Shown here: positions 27,628-39,124 of the stretch, in pieces
Layout: each line of letters begins with the position of its first letter
How positions within the stretch are numbered: position 1 is the stretch's first letter
Source: Thermosediminibacteraceae bacterium
GTDB lineage: Bacteria; Bacillota; Thermosediminibacteria; Thermosediminibacterales; Thermosediminibacteraceae
Direction: 5' to 3'
DNA: 64,000 nucleotides
Assembly (NCBI GenBank): GCA_021890755.1
Contig: JAKKUQ010000001.1
Coordinates: 186,001 to 250,000, forward strand
The notes under the pieces: generated by a model
What the model was told of the DNA's origin: nothing
Database searches by the model: none
Seen by the model: the letters and a program-made list of their open reading frames with translations, nothing else
Translations under genes and position numbers: made by a program

Positions 27628-28932
27628 CTAAAATTTTTTTATCTCGCCTAAAATAAAATCGTCCCCGTTTTCAACGAGTTTTACAGGTAGCAGCTGGTTT
27701 CGAAGCTCTCTATCAGAACGCACGGCAACTTTTATATAATTACCGGTCAGGCCGTGGTACATGCCCTTTTCATCTCTCTCCTCAAAAAGCACATCCATTA
27801 CTTTCCCTGCAAATTTTTCTCTGAAATTCTTCTCAAGCTGGCGGCTCAACCGGATAAGTTCATGGCTGCGCTTTTCTTTTACATCAGCGGGGACTTGATC
27901 TGGCATTTTGGCCGCAGGTGTACCTTTTCTAGGTGAAAATTTGAACACATGAAGTTTACTGAATCCTATTTTTTCTATAAATTCACGGGTTTTTGCAAAA
28001 TCCTCATCGGTTTCCCCGGGAAAGCCCACAATTACGTCAGTGGTTATACCTACATCGGGCATAATATCCCTTATTAATTTAATCCTTTCTTCAAATTCCG
28101 CTGCAGTATAACGGCGGTTCATCATCTTCAAAATCCTGTCGCTGCCGCTTTGCAGTGGAATATGGAAGTGGTGGCAAAAGCTCTCGATCAAAGCAAGTTT
28201 TTTTATGAAATCATCGTTAAGTTCCAAGGCTTCAATGGAACTTAATCTAATCCTCCTAATACCCTCTATCCTCGACAACCTTTCTATCACATCGTAAAGC
28301 GTAGGCCCATTTTTAAAATCCGCGCCGTAAAGTCCAAGGTGAATTCCGGTGAGCACTACCTCCTGGAATCCGTCTTTTGCGAGACTTTCCGCTTCCCGGA
28401 CAATGCTTTCTAGGGATCTGCTGCGCACCGGTCCTCTCACGTAAGGTATTATGCAATAAGAGCAAAACATATTGCAGCCTTCTTGAATTTTTAAGAATGC
28501 TCTCGTTCGCTGCCTGTACCCCTTGAAAGCTATTTCTTCAAAAGTCCTAGCCTTCATTATGTCTTTCACTTCTACTATTTTGGTATCGCCTTTTTTAACC
28601 TGTTCCACCAGATCCACAATTCTGTGACGGTCTTTTGTCCCTATCACTACATCAACACCGGGGATGCGCAAAATTTCATCTGCCTCCAACTGAGCGTAGC
28701 ATCCTACTACAGCTACCTTGGCATTTGGATTCCTTCTTGTAGCCTGCCTTATTATTTGCCTTGATTTTCTAGCACCTTCGTTGGTCACAGTGCAGGTATT
28801 GATAACATATACATCTGCTACATCGTCAAAGTCCACCAGTTCATAGCCCCTATTTTTAAATAATTCCGCCATTGCATCGGATTCGTACTGGTTGACCTTA
28901 CAGCCCAATGTATAAAAGGCTACTTTTGGCAT
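27628..28932 (-). CDS. mtaB: tRNA t6A37 methylthiotransferase
   Basis: Radical SAM enzyme that converts t6A37 to ms2t6A37 in tRNAs reading ANN codons. Three domains in order: UPF0004 (YTLGCKVNQYESDAM, with further cysteines in NTCTV and VGCYAQ), radical SAM with CNMFCSYCIIPYVRGPVRSR near residue 150, and a C-terminal TRAM domain. 434 aa. ATG at 28932; the ribosome site is GGGGAGGTG, inside the last rsmE codons and unusually distant (about 14 bases), so a coupled start is likely. Confidence 0.95.
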   Translation of the reverse strand: MPKVAFYTLGCKVNQYESDAMAELFKNRGYELVDFDDVADVYVINTCTVTNEGARKSRQIIRQATRRNPNAKVAVVGCYAQLEADEILRIPGVDVVIGTKDRHRIVDLVEQVKKGDTKIVEVKDIMKARTFEEIAFKGYRQRTRAFLKIQEGCNMFCSYCIIPYVRGPVRSRSLESIVREAESLAKDGFQEVVLTGIHLGLYGADFKNGPTLYDVIERLSRIEGIRRIRLSSIEALELNDDFIKKLALIESFCHHFHIPLQSGSDRILKMMNRRYTAAEFEERIKLIRDIMPDVGITTDVIVGFPGETDEDFAKTREFIEKIGFSKLHVFKFSPRKGTPAAKMPDQVPADVKEKRSHELIRLSRQLEKNFREKFAGKVMDVLFEERDEKGMYHGLTGNYIKVAVRSDRELRNQLLPVKLVENGDDFILGEIKKF

Positions 28933-28938
28933 GACTAC

Positions 28939-29697
28939 TTATGCCATCACCTCCCCCAGATCGCCCATTTCATACATTAAAATGGTCGTAACCGCAAATC
29001 CTGCTGTTTCGGTTCTGAGAATCCTTGGCCCTAGGCTTACCGTGATAGCTCCAGATTTTTTTACCTTTTCTATTTCCTCCTTGGAAAGTCCTCCTTCGGG
29101 GCCGATTAAAACAGCTATATCTTTAAGATCAGCAGAAACTGTGGATAAAATTTGTTTTAAAAATACTTCCCTTTCCTCTTCCCATGGCACCAATACTAAG
29201 GGGTACTTCTTTAAAAGTTTGATACATTCATCAAAATCCACCGGCTCATGAACAACAGGCAAATCTGGCCTGCAGCACTGTTTTGCGGCTTCTTTAACTA
29301 TTTTCTGCCACCTTTCCACCTTTTTTTTGCTTTTTTTATCATCTATCTCGACCACGGTGCGCTCGGTTATCACCGGAACGAATTCTGCCACTCCAAGTTC
29401 GGTATTCTTCTGCAGTATAAAATCAAATTTTTGACCTTTAGGCACACCTTGGAATAAAGTTATACGCGGGCGTTTCGGCTCAAAGTTAGTTTTTTCAATT
29501 ACCTTAACTTTTATTTTGCAGCTTTCGGGTATCAATTCCAATATTTGGCCTTTGCCAATGGAATCTACACCGTTGGAAAGATTCAAAAATTCGCCTTTTG
29601 CCATCCTCAAAACCTTTGTTATATGGTGGGCGTCTTCCCCGGATATCTCCACCACATCACCCGGGTTTATCTTTCCGCAAACAAAAAAAATGGGCAT
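28939..29697 (-). CDS. rsmE: 16S rRNA m3U1498 methyltransferase
   Basis: SPOUT-fold methyltransferase. N-terminal PUA-like domain (GEDAHHITKVLRMAKGE) and the trefoil-knot C-terminus with LIGPEGGLSKEEIEK and SLGPRILRTETAGFA. ATG at 29697 (MPIFFVCG) is preferred: AAGGTG is 6 bases upstream; the GTG three codons earlier overlaps that site. Length about 252 aa. It follows prmA and precedes mtaB with 6 bases between, one operon. Confidence 0.95.
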   Translation of the reverse strand: MPIFFVCGKINPGDVVEISGEDAHHITKVLRMAKGEFLNLSNGVDSIGKGQILELIPESCKIKVKVIEKTNFEPKRPRITLFQGVPKGQKFDFILQKNTELGVAEFVPVITERTVVEIDDKKSKKKVERWQKIVKEAAKQCCRPDLPVVHEPVDFDECIKLLKKYPLVLVPWEEEREVFLKQILSTVSADLKDIAVLIGPEGGLSKEEIEKVKKSGAITVSLGPRILRTETAGFAVTTILMYEMGDLGEVMA

Positions 29698-29712
29698 ACT
29701 CATCACCTTAAT

Positions 29713-30654
29713 TCACTGCCCTTTAACGTTTTTGCAAGATACAAGCCCTACCCAATCTCCCTTTTCCACTTCCTCTGTTACAATAAACCCGGCCCCTTCA
29801 AGGGCGCGGCGGACTGCATCTTTTTTGCTTTGGATTATACCAGACGAAATAAAAAGACCGTTTTCCTTTAATGTAGTTACTGCAGGAAAAGCCAAATCTA
29901 TGATCACATCGGCGATTATATTTGCAACAATTATATCGGCCTTTATTTCCACTCCTTTTAGGCCTTCTCCCTTAATAACCTCTACTGTCTGCCCCATTCC
30001 GTTTCTTTCGATGTTTTCCCTGGCTACCTTTACTGCTACTTCGTCCTTGTCAATGGCAAGTACCTTTTTCGCACCCAGTTTCGCAGCTGCTATGGAGAGT
30101 ATCCCCGACCCACACCCAACATCAATTACAGTTTGTCCTTTTCTTACATATTTTTCCAAAAGTTCCAGACACATAACTGTGGTTTCATGAGTTCCCGTAC
30201 CAAAAGCCATACCGGGATCAAGCTCTATAACCACTTCACCAGTTTTTGGTTCATAATCCAACCAAGACGGTTTTATGACCAGTTTCTCTCCAACGTGCAC
30301 TGTCTGGTAGTAAGCCTTCCACGCGTCAGCCCAGTTGCTTTCTTCCACAAAAGATATTTCCATCTCTCCACTTCCAAGGTCAAGACCGAACTTCGGAAGT
30401 TCAGATATTCTTCTGCTTATTTCCTGCAAAAGTTCGTTCATTTTCTCGGATTCTGGAAGGTACCCCGTCACCATAGCCTGCTCAAAGTCTATGCCTTCAG
30501 GTATTTCTACGTAGTCCCAAGCATCTTTGTCCCGGTTTAGCAAATCCTTGGGGTCCTCGATAACTACTCCAGCAGCTCCTGCTTCGTAGAATATATTTGC
30601 TATAGCTTCTATAGCTTCGGTAGAAGTTTTTACTTTAATTTCCATCCATTTCAT
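29713..30654 (-). CDS. prmA: Ribosomal protein L11 methyltransferase
   Basis: Trimethylates L11 lysines. N-terminal L11-binding domain (MEIKVKTSTEAIEAIANIF), linker, and a class I methyltransferase domain with PGMAFGTGTHETTVMCLELL and VIDVGCGSGILSIAAAKLGA. ATG at 30654 after AGGAGG at 6 bases gives MKWMEIKV and 313 aa; a longer frame to 30684 has no site. It follows dnaJ by 19 bases, a common order in Firmicute heat-shock operons. Confidence 0.95.
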   Translation of the reverse strand: MKWMEIKVKTSTEAIEAIANIFYEAGAAGVVIEDPKDLLNRDKDAWDYVEIPEGIDFEQAMVTGYLPESEKMNELLQEISRRISELPKFGLDLGSGEMEISFVEESNWADAWKAYYQTVHVGEKLVIKPSWLDYEPKTGEVVIELDPGMAFGTGTHETTVMCLELLEKYVRKGQTVIDVGCGSGILSIAAAKLGAKKVLAIDKDEVAVKVARENIERNGMGQTVEVIKGEGLKGVEIKADIIVANIIADVIIDLAFPAVTTLKENGLFISSGIIQSKKDAVRRALEGAGFIVTEEVEKGDWVGLVSCKNVKGQ

Positions 30655-30673
30655 TTTTTTCCTCCTACTACTT

Positions 30674-31822
30674 TTAAACGCCAAAAGCGTCTTTCATTTT
30701 ATCGAAAAAACCCTTGTGCTGTTGCTTTATGTCCTCCCCGCTGATTTCGGCAAACTTTCTCAACAACTCTTTTTGCTTTTCATTTAATTTCCTGGGTATT
30801 ACCACATTTACCTTCACGTGCAGATCACCGCGCCCGTACCCCTTTAGGTGGGGCATACCTTTGCCTTTTATTCGAAACTTGGTACCTGGCTGAGTTCCTT
30901 CGGGTATTTTTATCTTTACGCGCCCGTCAAGGGTGGGAACTTCTATCTCTGCACCAAGGGCTGCCTGAACAAAGGATATTGGTGCTTCATAAATGAGGTC
31001 GTCTCCCTGGCGAATAAAAAGCCGGTGCGGTTTTACGTGAATGACCACGTAAAGGTCCCCTGCAGGACCACCCCGGAGCCCGGGTTCGCCTTCGCCAGCC
31101 AAACGAAGTCTCGAGCCGGTATCAACTCCCGGCGGTATCTTCACTTTTATTTTCCTTGCAGCTCTAATTTGACCCGACCCGCGGCATTCGGGGCAGTGTT
31201 CTTCTATTACAATACCACTTCCTCCGCACCTTGCGCAAGTGGTTATGCTGATATACCTTCCAAAAGGCGTATTTTGCACTTGCTTGACCTGACCTGTTCC
31301 ACCGCAAACGGAACAAGTCTTGGCCCCAGTCCCAGGTTTAGCCCCACTACCACCACACCTTGGGCACATTTCGGTTCTGTAAAGCTCAATCTCCTTTTCC
31401 GCTCCAAAAGCAGCTTCTTCCAGGGTTATTTCCAAATCGTATCTAATATCGGCTCCGCGGACCGGTCCCCTTTTCCGGGGTTCGCCGAACCCCCCGCCGA
31501 AAAAGCTTTCAAATATATCGCCGAAAATGTCTTTTCCAAAGTCAAAATCGCCAAAATCGCTAAAGCCCCCGCCGCCAAAACCTCCCTGGGCAGCATTCGG
31601 ATCTACACCCGCGTGGCCGAATTTATCGTACATAGCCCGTTTTTGAGGATCGCTCAGCACCTGGTAAGCTTCATTGATCTCCTTAAACTTTTCAGCGGCA
31701 TCGGGGCTTTTGTTCACATCCGGGTGGTACTGCCGTGCAAGTTTTTTGTAAGCTTTTTTAATTTCCTCTTCTGTGGCGTCTCTGCTCACCCCGAGGATCT
31801 CGTAGTAATCTCTTTTGCTCAA
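30674..31822 (-). CDS. dnaJ: Chaperone DnaJ (type I)
   Basis: Hsp40 co-chaperone of DnaK. J domain with YHPDVN, a Gly/Phe-rich linker (around residues 78-110) and four zinc repeats: [24 protein letters not shown] and CPECRGSG, then the substrate-binding C-terminal domains. 382 aa. The start is a TTG at 31822 (MSKRDYYE): GGAGTGA lies 6 bases upstream, while the two codons before it crowd that site. A hairpin stands between dnaK and this gene. Confidence 0.96.
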   Translation of the reverse strand: MSKRDYYEILGVSRDATEEEIKKAYKKLARQYHPDVNKSPDAAEKFKEINEAYQVLSDPQKRAMYDKFGHAGVDPNAAQGGFGGGGFSDFGDFDFGKDIFGDIFESFFGGGFGEPRKRGPVRGADIRYDLEITLEEAAFGAEKEIELYRTEMCPRCGGSGAKPGTGAKTCSVCGGTGQVKQVQNTPFGRYISITTCARCGGSGIVIEEHCPECRGSGQIRAARKIKVKIPPGVDTGSRLRLAGEGEPGLRGGPAGDLYVVIHVKPHRLFIRQGDDLIYEAPISFVQAALGAEIEVPTLDGRVKIKIPEGTQPGTKFRIKGKGMPHLKGYGRGDLHVKVNVVIPRKLNEKQKELLRKFAEISGEDIKQQHKGFFDKMKDAFGV

Positions 31823-31841
31823 CAGCAATCACTCCAATAAA

Positions 31842-31863
31842 AGTCAGCCCTAAAGGGCTGACT
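31842..31863 (-). terminator. Hairpin between dnaK and dnaJ
   Basis: AGTCAGCCC, a 4-base loop and GGGCTGACT form a perfect 9-base-pair stem, followed on the minus strand by TTTTATT. It lies in the 43-base dnaK-dnaJ gap and may partly end or stabilise the dnaK transcript, lowering dnaJ and downstream expression. Confidence 0.7.
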
Positions 31864-31865
31864 TT

Positions 31866-33746
<1,881 letters not shown>

Positions 33747-34316
33747 TTATTTTTTTGCTACTTTAACTAAAGAGGGTCTTATAACTTTTGAATGGTAAGT
33801 GTAACCCTTTCGCAGTACTTCTACCACGGTATCGCTTTCGTACTCATCGCTTTCCACCGTCATCATTGCTTCGTGGAATTGCGGATCAAACGGTTTTCCT
33901 TCAGCTTCTATCTCTTGTACCCCATATTTGTTCAGTACGCTTTTCATCTGATTATATATGAGCTTTACTCCCTCGTATACAGCACTGTCTGTGTCTTTGA
34001 TAGAATCTAGCGCTCTCTCGAAGTTATCTAATATGGGAAGTATATCTTTTATAAGCTGTTCTCCAGCATAAAGTTGGATCTGTTCGATTTCTTTTTGGGT
34101 TCTTTTTTTGAAGTTGTCATAATCAGCTAACGCTCTAAGCCACAACTCTTTATAGTCAGCTGCCTCTTTTTCCTTTGTTTTTAAAGCGTTCTTCAGTTCT
34201 TCAATTTCTAAAGTATCTTGAGACCCCGAAGCTGTATTTTCATTTTCCTCGCTTTTTACATCTTCTAATTTATTATTTTCATTTTCTGGTATATTTTCTT
34301 GCTCAAGATTTTCCAA
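33747..34316 (-). CDS. grpE: Nucleotide exchange factor GrpE
   Basis: Exchanges nucleotide on DnaK. An acidic, disordered N-terminus is followed by the long coiled coil (EELKNALKTKEKEAADYKEL) and the beta head with GVKLIYNQMKSVLNKYGV and KPFDPQFHEAMM. About 189 aa. TTG at 34316 is favoured, as GAGGTG lies 6 bases before; a GTG at 34325 lies inside that site. 15 bases after the chaperonin stop. Confidence 0.95.
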   Translation of the reverse strand: MENLEQENIPENENNKLEDVKSEENENTASGSQDTLEIEELKNALKTKEKEAADYKELWLRALADYDNFKKRTQKEIEQIQLYAGEQLIKDILPILDNFERALDSIKDTDSAVYEGVKLIYNQMKSVLNKYGVQEIEAEGKPFDPQFHEAMMTVESDEYESDTVVEVLRKGYTYHSKVIRPSLVKVAKK

Positions 34317-34331
34317 AGGAATCACCTCGCA

Positions 34332-35918
34332 TTAGAAATCCACTTCTCCCATACCGGCTCCCGGTTCCGCGCTTCCTTTTGTAGCAGGTCCCTCATCCCG
34401 TTTTTTAATTATAGTATCAATCCTCAAAATAGCCTGCGCAATTTCACCTGCTACTTTAATTGCATGGATTTTGACAAGCGCAGGATCAATCACTCCAAGC
34501 TCTATCATATTGGCGAGCTCTCCTGTATCGCAATTCACTCCTATGGCATCGCTGCCTTTTTCTGCCTGAGTATAAATTACCTCTTCCAATTTTTCCAGCG
34601 GATTAAAGCCTGCGTTGTAAACAATCTGAGCCAGAGGACGCTTAAGAGCTGCGATAACGCAGTCGACACCGTAGGAGGCCATTCCTTTTATCTTATCTCT
34701 TTCTTTCTCTAGTTCCCGGGCAACAGCCACCTCTACTGCTCCACCACCCGGCACCACACCACCTTTTACCGCAGCTTGCAGTGAAGAAGCGGCATCTTTT
34801 GCAATCCTTTCCCTTTCACCTACGATCTCGGCGGTGGCGGCGCCCACCAGGATGGTGGCCATTGGTTTGCCCTTGCCCCCTTCAATTCTCAAATGCTCCA
34901 GCTTTTCGTCTTCATAGGCCCTTTCCGCGGCTCCTATGTAATTTCCTATTTCTTCGATAGATTTTTTAAGGCCTGAACGCTTCATTATTTTAGCTCCTGT
35001 GTGCTCCGCAACTCTTTCCAAGTCTTTGGTGGACACCCTCTCCAGGGCAATTATTCCTGCGTCGGTAAGTATTTCTTCTGCTTCGCTCGAGATTCCTTTG
35101 CCCACAAGGACGAGGTTAACCCTCAGTTCTTTCAGTTTTTTCAGGTTTTCCTTGAACTCTTCTTGAAGTGCCATGTACCGAGCAAAACCTGCTTCCGTAC
35201 CTAAAGCCTCTCCTTCTATTTGCTCCGGCTCTAGGGCGTCATCTATGATCAATACTCTTACATCCTTCAGCTCGCGGGGCATCTGTTTGTTGACTTTTTC
35301 CTTGTCAACAATTACCCCGAGGAAGACTTCATTTTCGGCCCCCTCGCGGGCCATCACTATGTCCCTTAATTTAAAGTTTTTCTCTTTTAACTTTTCTTCT
35401 CCGATAAGCCTTGCAGCCTGAGTCACCAATTCGGCAATATCTTCGTGTTCCCTGCCGGCAATATAAGCTATATCCTTTAAAGCCGGATCATCAACGCCTT
35501 TTATAGGAATTGATTTAGACGTCAGAATTTCCTGAGCTCTTTTCACTCCGTGTTTTATTCCTTCAATAACTTTGGCCACAGGAACACCTTTTATGATCTG
35601 GTTTACTCCTTCCGCCACCATTGTACCTGCCATTATGGTAGTAGTTGTGGTTCCATCACCTACTTCTTCCTGCTGGGCTTTGGCTATGTTTATCAGCATT
35701 TTGGCTGCAGGGTGGTTAATATCCATAAGCTTCAATATTGTAACTCCATCGTTTGTTACGGTAACTTCTCCGAACCTGTCAACCAGCATTATGTCTAGCC
35801 CTTTGGGACCTATGGTGCCTTCCACAGCCGAAGCTACAGCTCTTATAGCATTAGCATTTGTCAAAAAAGCAGCAAACTTTTCGTCGATTTCCTGACCGCT
35901 GTTATTTTTTAAGCTCAA
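34332..35918 (-). CDS. Group III chaperonin (archaeal/thermosome-like, bacterial)
   Basis: ATP-driven double-ring chaperonin of the group II-like fold, not GroEL. The thermosome/CCT motifs are seen: [38 protein letters not shown] and [19 protein letters not shown], with a hydrophobic-acidic stretch [16 protein letters not shown]. 528 aa. A protrusion-type lid is expected, so no GroES partner is needed. It lies between hrcA and grpE, 18 and 15 bases away, behind CIRCE. Such genes in hsp70 operons are known in Carboxydothermus hydrogenoformans and some other Firmicutes. TTG at 35918 follows GGAGGT. GroEL is not in this window. Confidence 0.95.
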   Translation of the reverse strand: MSLKNNSGQEIDEKFAAFLTNANAIRAVASAVEGTIGPKGLDIMLVDRFGEVTVTNDGVTILKLMDINHPAAKMLINIAKAQQEEVGDGTTTTTIMAGTMVAEGVNQIIKGVPVAKVIEGIKHGVKRAQEILTSKSIPIKGVDDPALKDIAYIAGREHEDIAELVTQAARLIGEEKLKEKNFKLRDIVMAREGAENEVFLGVIVDKEKVNKQMPRELKDVRVLIIDDALEPEQIEGEALGTEAGFARYMALQEEFKENLKKLKELRVNLVLVGKGISSEAEEILTDAGIIALERVSTKDLERVAEHTGAKIMKRSGLKKSIEEIGNYIGAAERAYEDEKLEHLRIEGGKGKPMATILVGAATAEIVGERERIAKDAASSLQAAVKGGVVPGGGAVEVAVARELEKERDKIKGMASYGVDCVIAALKRPLAQIVYNAGFNPLEKLEEVIYTQAEKGSDAIGVNCDTGELANMIELGVIDPALVKIHAIKVAGEIAQAILRIDTIIKKRDEGPATKGSAEPGAGMGEVDF

Positions 35919-35936
35919 TATAATTACCTCCCGCTT

Positions 35937-36968
35937 TTAAATCAAAGTAGAAAGGGCATCGTTGAGGTAGGCCGTGACTTTGTTCAGAATGGATACTACT
36001 TTTGAGTAATCCATTCTGGTCGGACCTATAACCCCAAAAATGCCTAAATTCTTCCCGCCAACGCTAAAATTGGTAGTAATGATACTGAATTCACGAAGTT
36101 CTTTCCAGGGATTTTCGTTTCCTATGCTTATTGTTATTTGATTCGGTTTGGAGGTATATTTCAAGACTCTTACCATAAAATCTTCTTCTTCAATTAAAGA
36201 CAAGAAGTTCCTCGCTTTTTCAACGTCTTTGAATTCTGGAAAATCAAGCATCCTTGAGCTTCCGCTTGCAAAAACTTTGCCATTTTCCTTCGATTCTTCT
36301 AGTCTCTCTATGAGCACGTGGATAAGGGTATCAAGCGCCTGTTCGTATTCTCTCATTTCACTTTTTATTCGCTCCATGTAATCGGGAGTAATTTCATCCA
36401 CAGTTTTTTCCACCAGGAAATTATTGAAAAGATTGGAGATGCGCGTTAGATCAGAATCTGTAAGGTTTTCTGGCAATTCAATGATTTGATTCAAGACGGT
36501 GCCATAATTTGTAACTATAATCAAAAGACCCTTTCCTTTGCTAAGTTTCAGAATCTCCACGTGCTTTATTCTGCTTTCATGCAGCTGAGGCCCAATTATA
36601 ATCGAAGTATAATTGGTCAGGTTTGATATCACCCGGCTGGTTTCCTCTATTAAGTCTTCCAATTCTTTCACTCTCTTTTTAAAAATCCGCCGTATTTCGT
36701 TCAGTTCTCTTTGGCTCAGCTCAACTACCGGCATAAGAAAATCTACATAGAACCTATATCCTTTATCTGAAGGAATCCGCCCCGCCGAGGTATACGGCTG
36801 AGCAAGATACCCCAATTCTTCCAAGTCTGCCATTTCGTTTCTTATAGTAGCTGGACTTATTCCCATGCGGTATTTCCGTGCAATAGTTCTGGACCCTACG
36901 GGCTCTGCCGTGGCAATATAGTCCACTACAATAGCCCTCAGGATCTTTATTTTCCTATCGTCCAACAT
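35937..36968 (-). CDS. hrcA: Heat-inducible transcription repressor HrcA
   Basis: Repressor that binds CIRCE and is kept active by chaperonins. N-terminal winged helix (AEPVGSRTIARKYRMGISPATIRNEMADLE), then a GAF-like dimer domain and an inserted domain; C-terminus with FGVIGPTRMDYSKVVSIL. 343 aa. ATG at 36968 follows GAGGTG at 8 bases. First gene of the operon and 20 bases from the CIRCE, so self-regulated. Confidence 0.97.
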   Translation of the reverse strand: MLDDRKIKILRAIVVDYIATAEPVGSRTIARKYRMGISPATIRNEMADLEELGYLAQPYTSAGRIPSDKGYRFYVDFLMPVVELSQRELNEIRRIFKKRVKELEDLIEETSRVISNLTNYTSIIIGPQLHESRIKHVEILKLSKGKGLLIIVTNYGTVLNQIIELPENLTDSDLTRISNLFNNFLVEKTVDEITPDYMERIKSEMREYEQALDTLIHVLIERLEESKENGKVFASGSSRMLDFPEFKDVEKARNFLSLIEEEDFMVRVLKYTSKPNQITISIGNENPWKELREFSIITTNFSVGGKNLGIFGVIGPTRMDYSKVVSILNKVTAYLNDALSTLI

Positions 36969-36988
36969 CCGGAACGCACCTCTTTAAA

Positions 36989-37015
36989 TTAGCACTCTCG
37001 ATATGAGAGTGCTAA
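36989..37015 (-). promoter_or_regulatory. CIRCE operator of the hrcA operon
   Basis: TTAGCACTC, 9 bases and GAGTGCTAA, both arms a perfect match to the CIRCE consensus. It sits between the -10 box and hrcA and controls hrcA, the chaperonin, grpE and dnaK. Confidence 0.98.
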
Positions 37016-37028
37016 AATCCTATCTTAA

Positions 37029-37057
37029 TAAATATCACTTCACTTTTTCTTTGTCAA
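37029..37057 (-). promoter_or_regulatory. Sigma-A promoter of the hrcA operon
   Basis: Minus-strand TTGACA (37057-37052), 17 bases and TATTTA (37034-37029). The predicted start point, near 37022, lies a few bases before CIRCE, so bound HrcA would block early transcription. Confidence 0.8.
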
Positions 37058-37085
37058 GAGAACTAAAGACGTCCCTCTAGTATTA

Positions 37086-37955
37086 TCAAAAGTCCAGCGG
37101 TTCCTCTATGAGAGAAATTATATCGGAAGGCAAAGGTGCCTTAAAAGTAACGCGAGCTCCTTTTTTGACAGGATACAAAAAGGACATTTCAATGCAGTGC
37201 AGTGCTTGCCTTTTTATCTTATCGCAGTTTCCTCCGTAAAGGGTATCACCTGCAACATGATGACCCTTGTGGCTCAAATGAACCCTTATCTGGTGCGTGC
37301 GCCCGGTAACCGGCTCTACATCCAATACCGTAAAGCCCGGTAGCCGCTTCATAACTTTAAATCGCGTTATGGCCTTTTTGCCGCTTTCTACAACCTTCCT
37401 TTCAATTAGGCTACCTTCCTTCCTCCCAATCCTATCCTCAATCACTCCCTCGTCCTCTTTTATTGTACCTTTCACAACGGCAATGTATCTTTTTTTAATC
37501 CCGCCGTAATTTTGTATGAAGTGGTGCATGTACTGGTTTAAAGCGATTATTAAAACACCTGAGGTATCCCTGTCCAGGCGATTTACAGGGTGAAAACCAC
37601 CTTTTTTGCCTTTTTGTTTCAAGTAATAGACCACACCGTTGGCAATCGTATTGTCATAATGAAAGGGCGTTGGGTGCACTACAATGCCGGGTTGCTTATT
37701 CAATACTATTATATGCTCATCCTCATATAGGATATCTAACGGCACAAAAGAAGGCTTAATGTCTGTCTCTTCAGAAAGGTCTACTTCTATAACGTCGCTA
37801 CAGGAAACCTTTGTGCTTACGTAAACCGGATCACCGTTGAGTAATATTTTGCTTTCATTTTTTAATCTCTTTAACACTCTTCTGGAAAAGCCACGGGCTT
37901 TTAAAAATTCGCCGACTGTTAATCCTTGCGAAGCTTCGTCCACAATAAATTTCAT
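37086..37955 (-). CDS. RluA-family pseudouridine synthase (RluD-like)
   Basis: Isomerises uridine in RNA. An S4 domain (residues about 10-60) precedes the catalytic domain with the active-site aspartate in HPVNRLDRDTSGVLI and the later TGRTHQIRVHLSHKGH. About 289 aa. ATG at 37955 (MKFIVDEA) follows AGAGGTG; an ATG eight codons earlier has no site. Target could be 23S helix 69 uridines, as for RluD, but RluA-family specificity is not reliable from sequence. Confidence 0.92.
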   Translation of the reverse strand: MKFIVDEASQGLTVGEFLKARGFSRRVLKRLKNESKILLNGDPVYVSTKVSCSDVIEVDLSEETDIKPSFVPLDILYEDEHIIVLNKQPGIVVHPTPFHYDNTIANGVVYYLKQKGKKGGFHPVNRLDRDTSGVLIIALNQYMHHFIQNYGGIKKRYIAVVKGTIKEDEGVIEDRIGRKEGSLIERKVVESGKKAITRFKVMKRLPGFTVLDVEPVTGRTHQIRVHLSHKGHHVAGDTLYGGNCDKIKRQALHCIEMSFLYPVKKGARVTFKAPLPSDIISLIEEPLDF

Positions 37956-37991
37956 GCTAGCACCTCTTGCCAGCTGCATTTTTAAACTAAC

Positions 37992-39119
37992 TTACGGTAA
38001 AAACTCCATAAAAGCTTCGTTAGCAAGGTCCAGTCCCTTTACTGTAAGCCTTACGTATTCTCCGTCATCGACAATAAGTTCCTTTTCCTTTAATCTCTTA
38101 AGCTCTTTGCAGTATACTAAATCCAGTTCTTTCCCGAATCTTTTGTAAAATTCAGCTTTGGAGACACCTTTTATCAGCCTCAGCCCGAGGATCATAAATT
38201 CCGCTTGCTGTTCTTCCTTCGAAAGCTTTTCTCTTTCTTCCACTGCCACGCCTTTGCTATTTATCCTCTCTATATAATCCTTAATGCCGTAAACATTGTT
38301 AAACCGGATGCCGTTCATAAAAGAATGGGCCCCTGCGCCCAGCCCTAAATATTCACCGCAAGTCCAGTACACTAAATTATGCCGGCATTCCCTGCCGGGT
38401 TTTGCAAAATTAGAGATTTCGTAGTGCAGGTACCCCCCTTCCCCCAGTATTTCTCTCGCCAAGTGGTACATCATCCTTTCTTCGTCTTCAGAAGGAAGGT
38501 TCAGCAATCCTTTTTGTTGCAATTCGTAAAATCGGGTGCCTTCTTCTACGGTGAGGCTATAGCAGGATATATGCTCCGGTTCCAAATCCAGAAGTTTTTT
38601 TAGCGAATCCTTGAAGTCATCCACTTTTTGCTCCGGAAGTCCAAAGATTAAATCCACGTTTATGTTGGCGAACCCTTCTTCCCGCGCCATAAAGAACTTT
38701 TCCAGAAAACTCCTTGAAGAGTGAATCCTGCCCAATTTTTTCAAAAGCTCATCCTTAAAGGTTTGCAGTCCCAAACTCAAACGGTTGACTCCCGCATCCT
38801 TTAACACTGTAAGTTTTCCTTTTGAAATGGTCTCCGGATTAGCCTCTACTGTAAATTCAGCGGAAGGACTTATATTGAAAGCCCTATAAATTGTTTCTAT
38901 TACGGAGGCCAAATCTTTTTCACTTAAAATTGTAGGAGTCCCTCCGCCGATGTAAATACTAGTCACGGACCTTTCAAGGCCAGAGTAAAAAGAAATTTCC
39001 CTTTTCAGGGAATCCAGGTATAAAGGCATGTATTCTATCTCAGTGTAAGAGTTGAAATCGCAGTAAGCGCACTTTTTCACGCAAAAAGGTATATGAACAT
39101 AAAGGGCTATGGTTTTCAT
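37992..39119 (-). CDS. hemW: Heme chaperone HemW (radical SAM)
   Basis: Formerly annotated as oxygen-independent coproporphyrinogen oxidase; HemW binds heme and transfers it. The [4Fe-4S] motif CVKKCAYCDFNSY has cysteines 13, 17 and 20, one cysteine fewer than true HemN in the CxxxCxxC(xC) pattern. SIYIGGGTPTIL and GLGAGAHSF motifs follow. 375 aa starting at ATG 39119, six bases after the lepA stop; the frame is open further upstream within lepA, but that is an overlap artefact. Confidence 0.93.
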   Translation of the reverse strand: MKTIALYVHIPFCVKKCAYCDFNSYTEIEYMPLYLDSLKREISFYSGLERSVTSIYIGGGTPTILSEKDLASVIETIYRAFNISPSAEFTVEANPETISKGKLTVLKDAGVNRLSLGLQTFKDELLKKLGRIHSSRSFLEKFFMAREEGFANINVDLIFGLPEQKVDDFKDSLKKLLDLEPEHISCYSLTVEEGTRFYELQQKGLLNLPSEDEERMMYHLAREILGEGGYLHYEISNFAKPGRECRHNLVYWTCGEYLGLGAGAHSFMNGIRFNNVYGIKDYIERINSKGVAVEEREKLSKEEQQAEFMILGLRLIKGVSKAEFYKRFGKELDLVYCKELKRLKEKELIVDDGEYVRLTVKGLDLANEAFMEFLP

Positions 39120-39124
39120 TGCGC

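Noticed and set aside
30848-31840. 330-aa plus-strand frame
   Set aside because: Antisense shadow of dnaJ; no ribosome site and Cys/Pro-biased composition.
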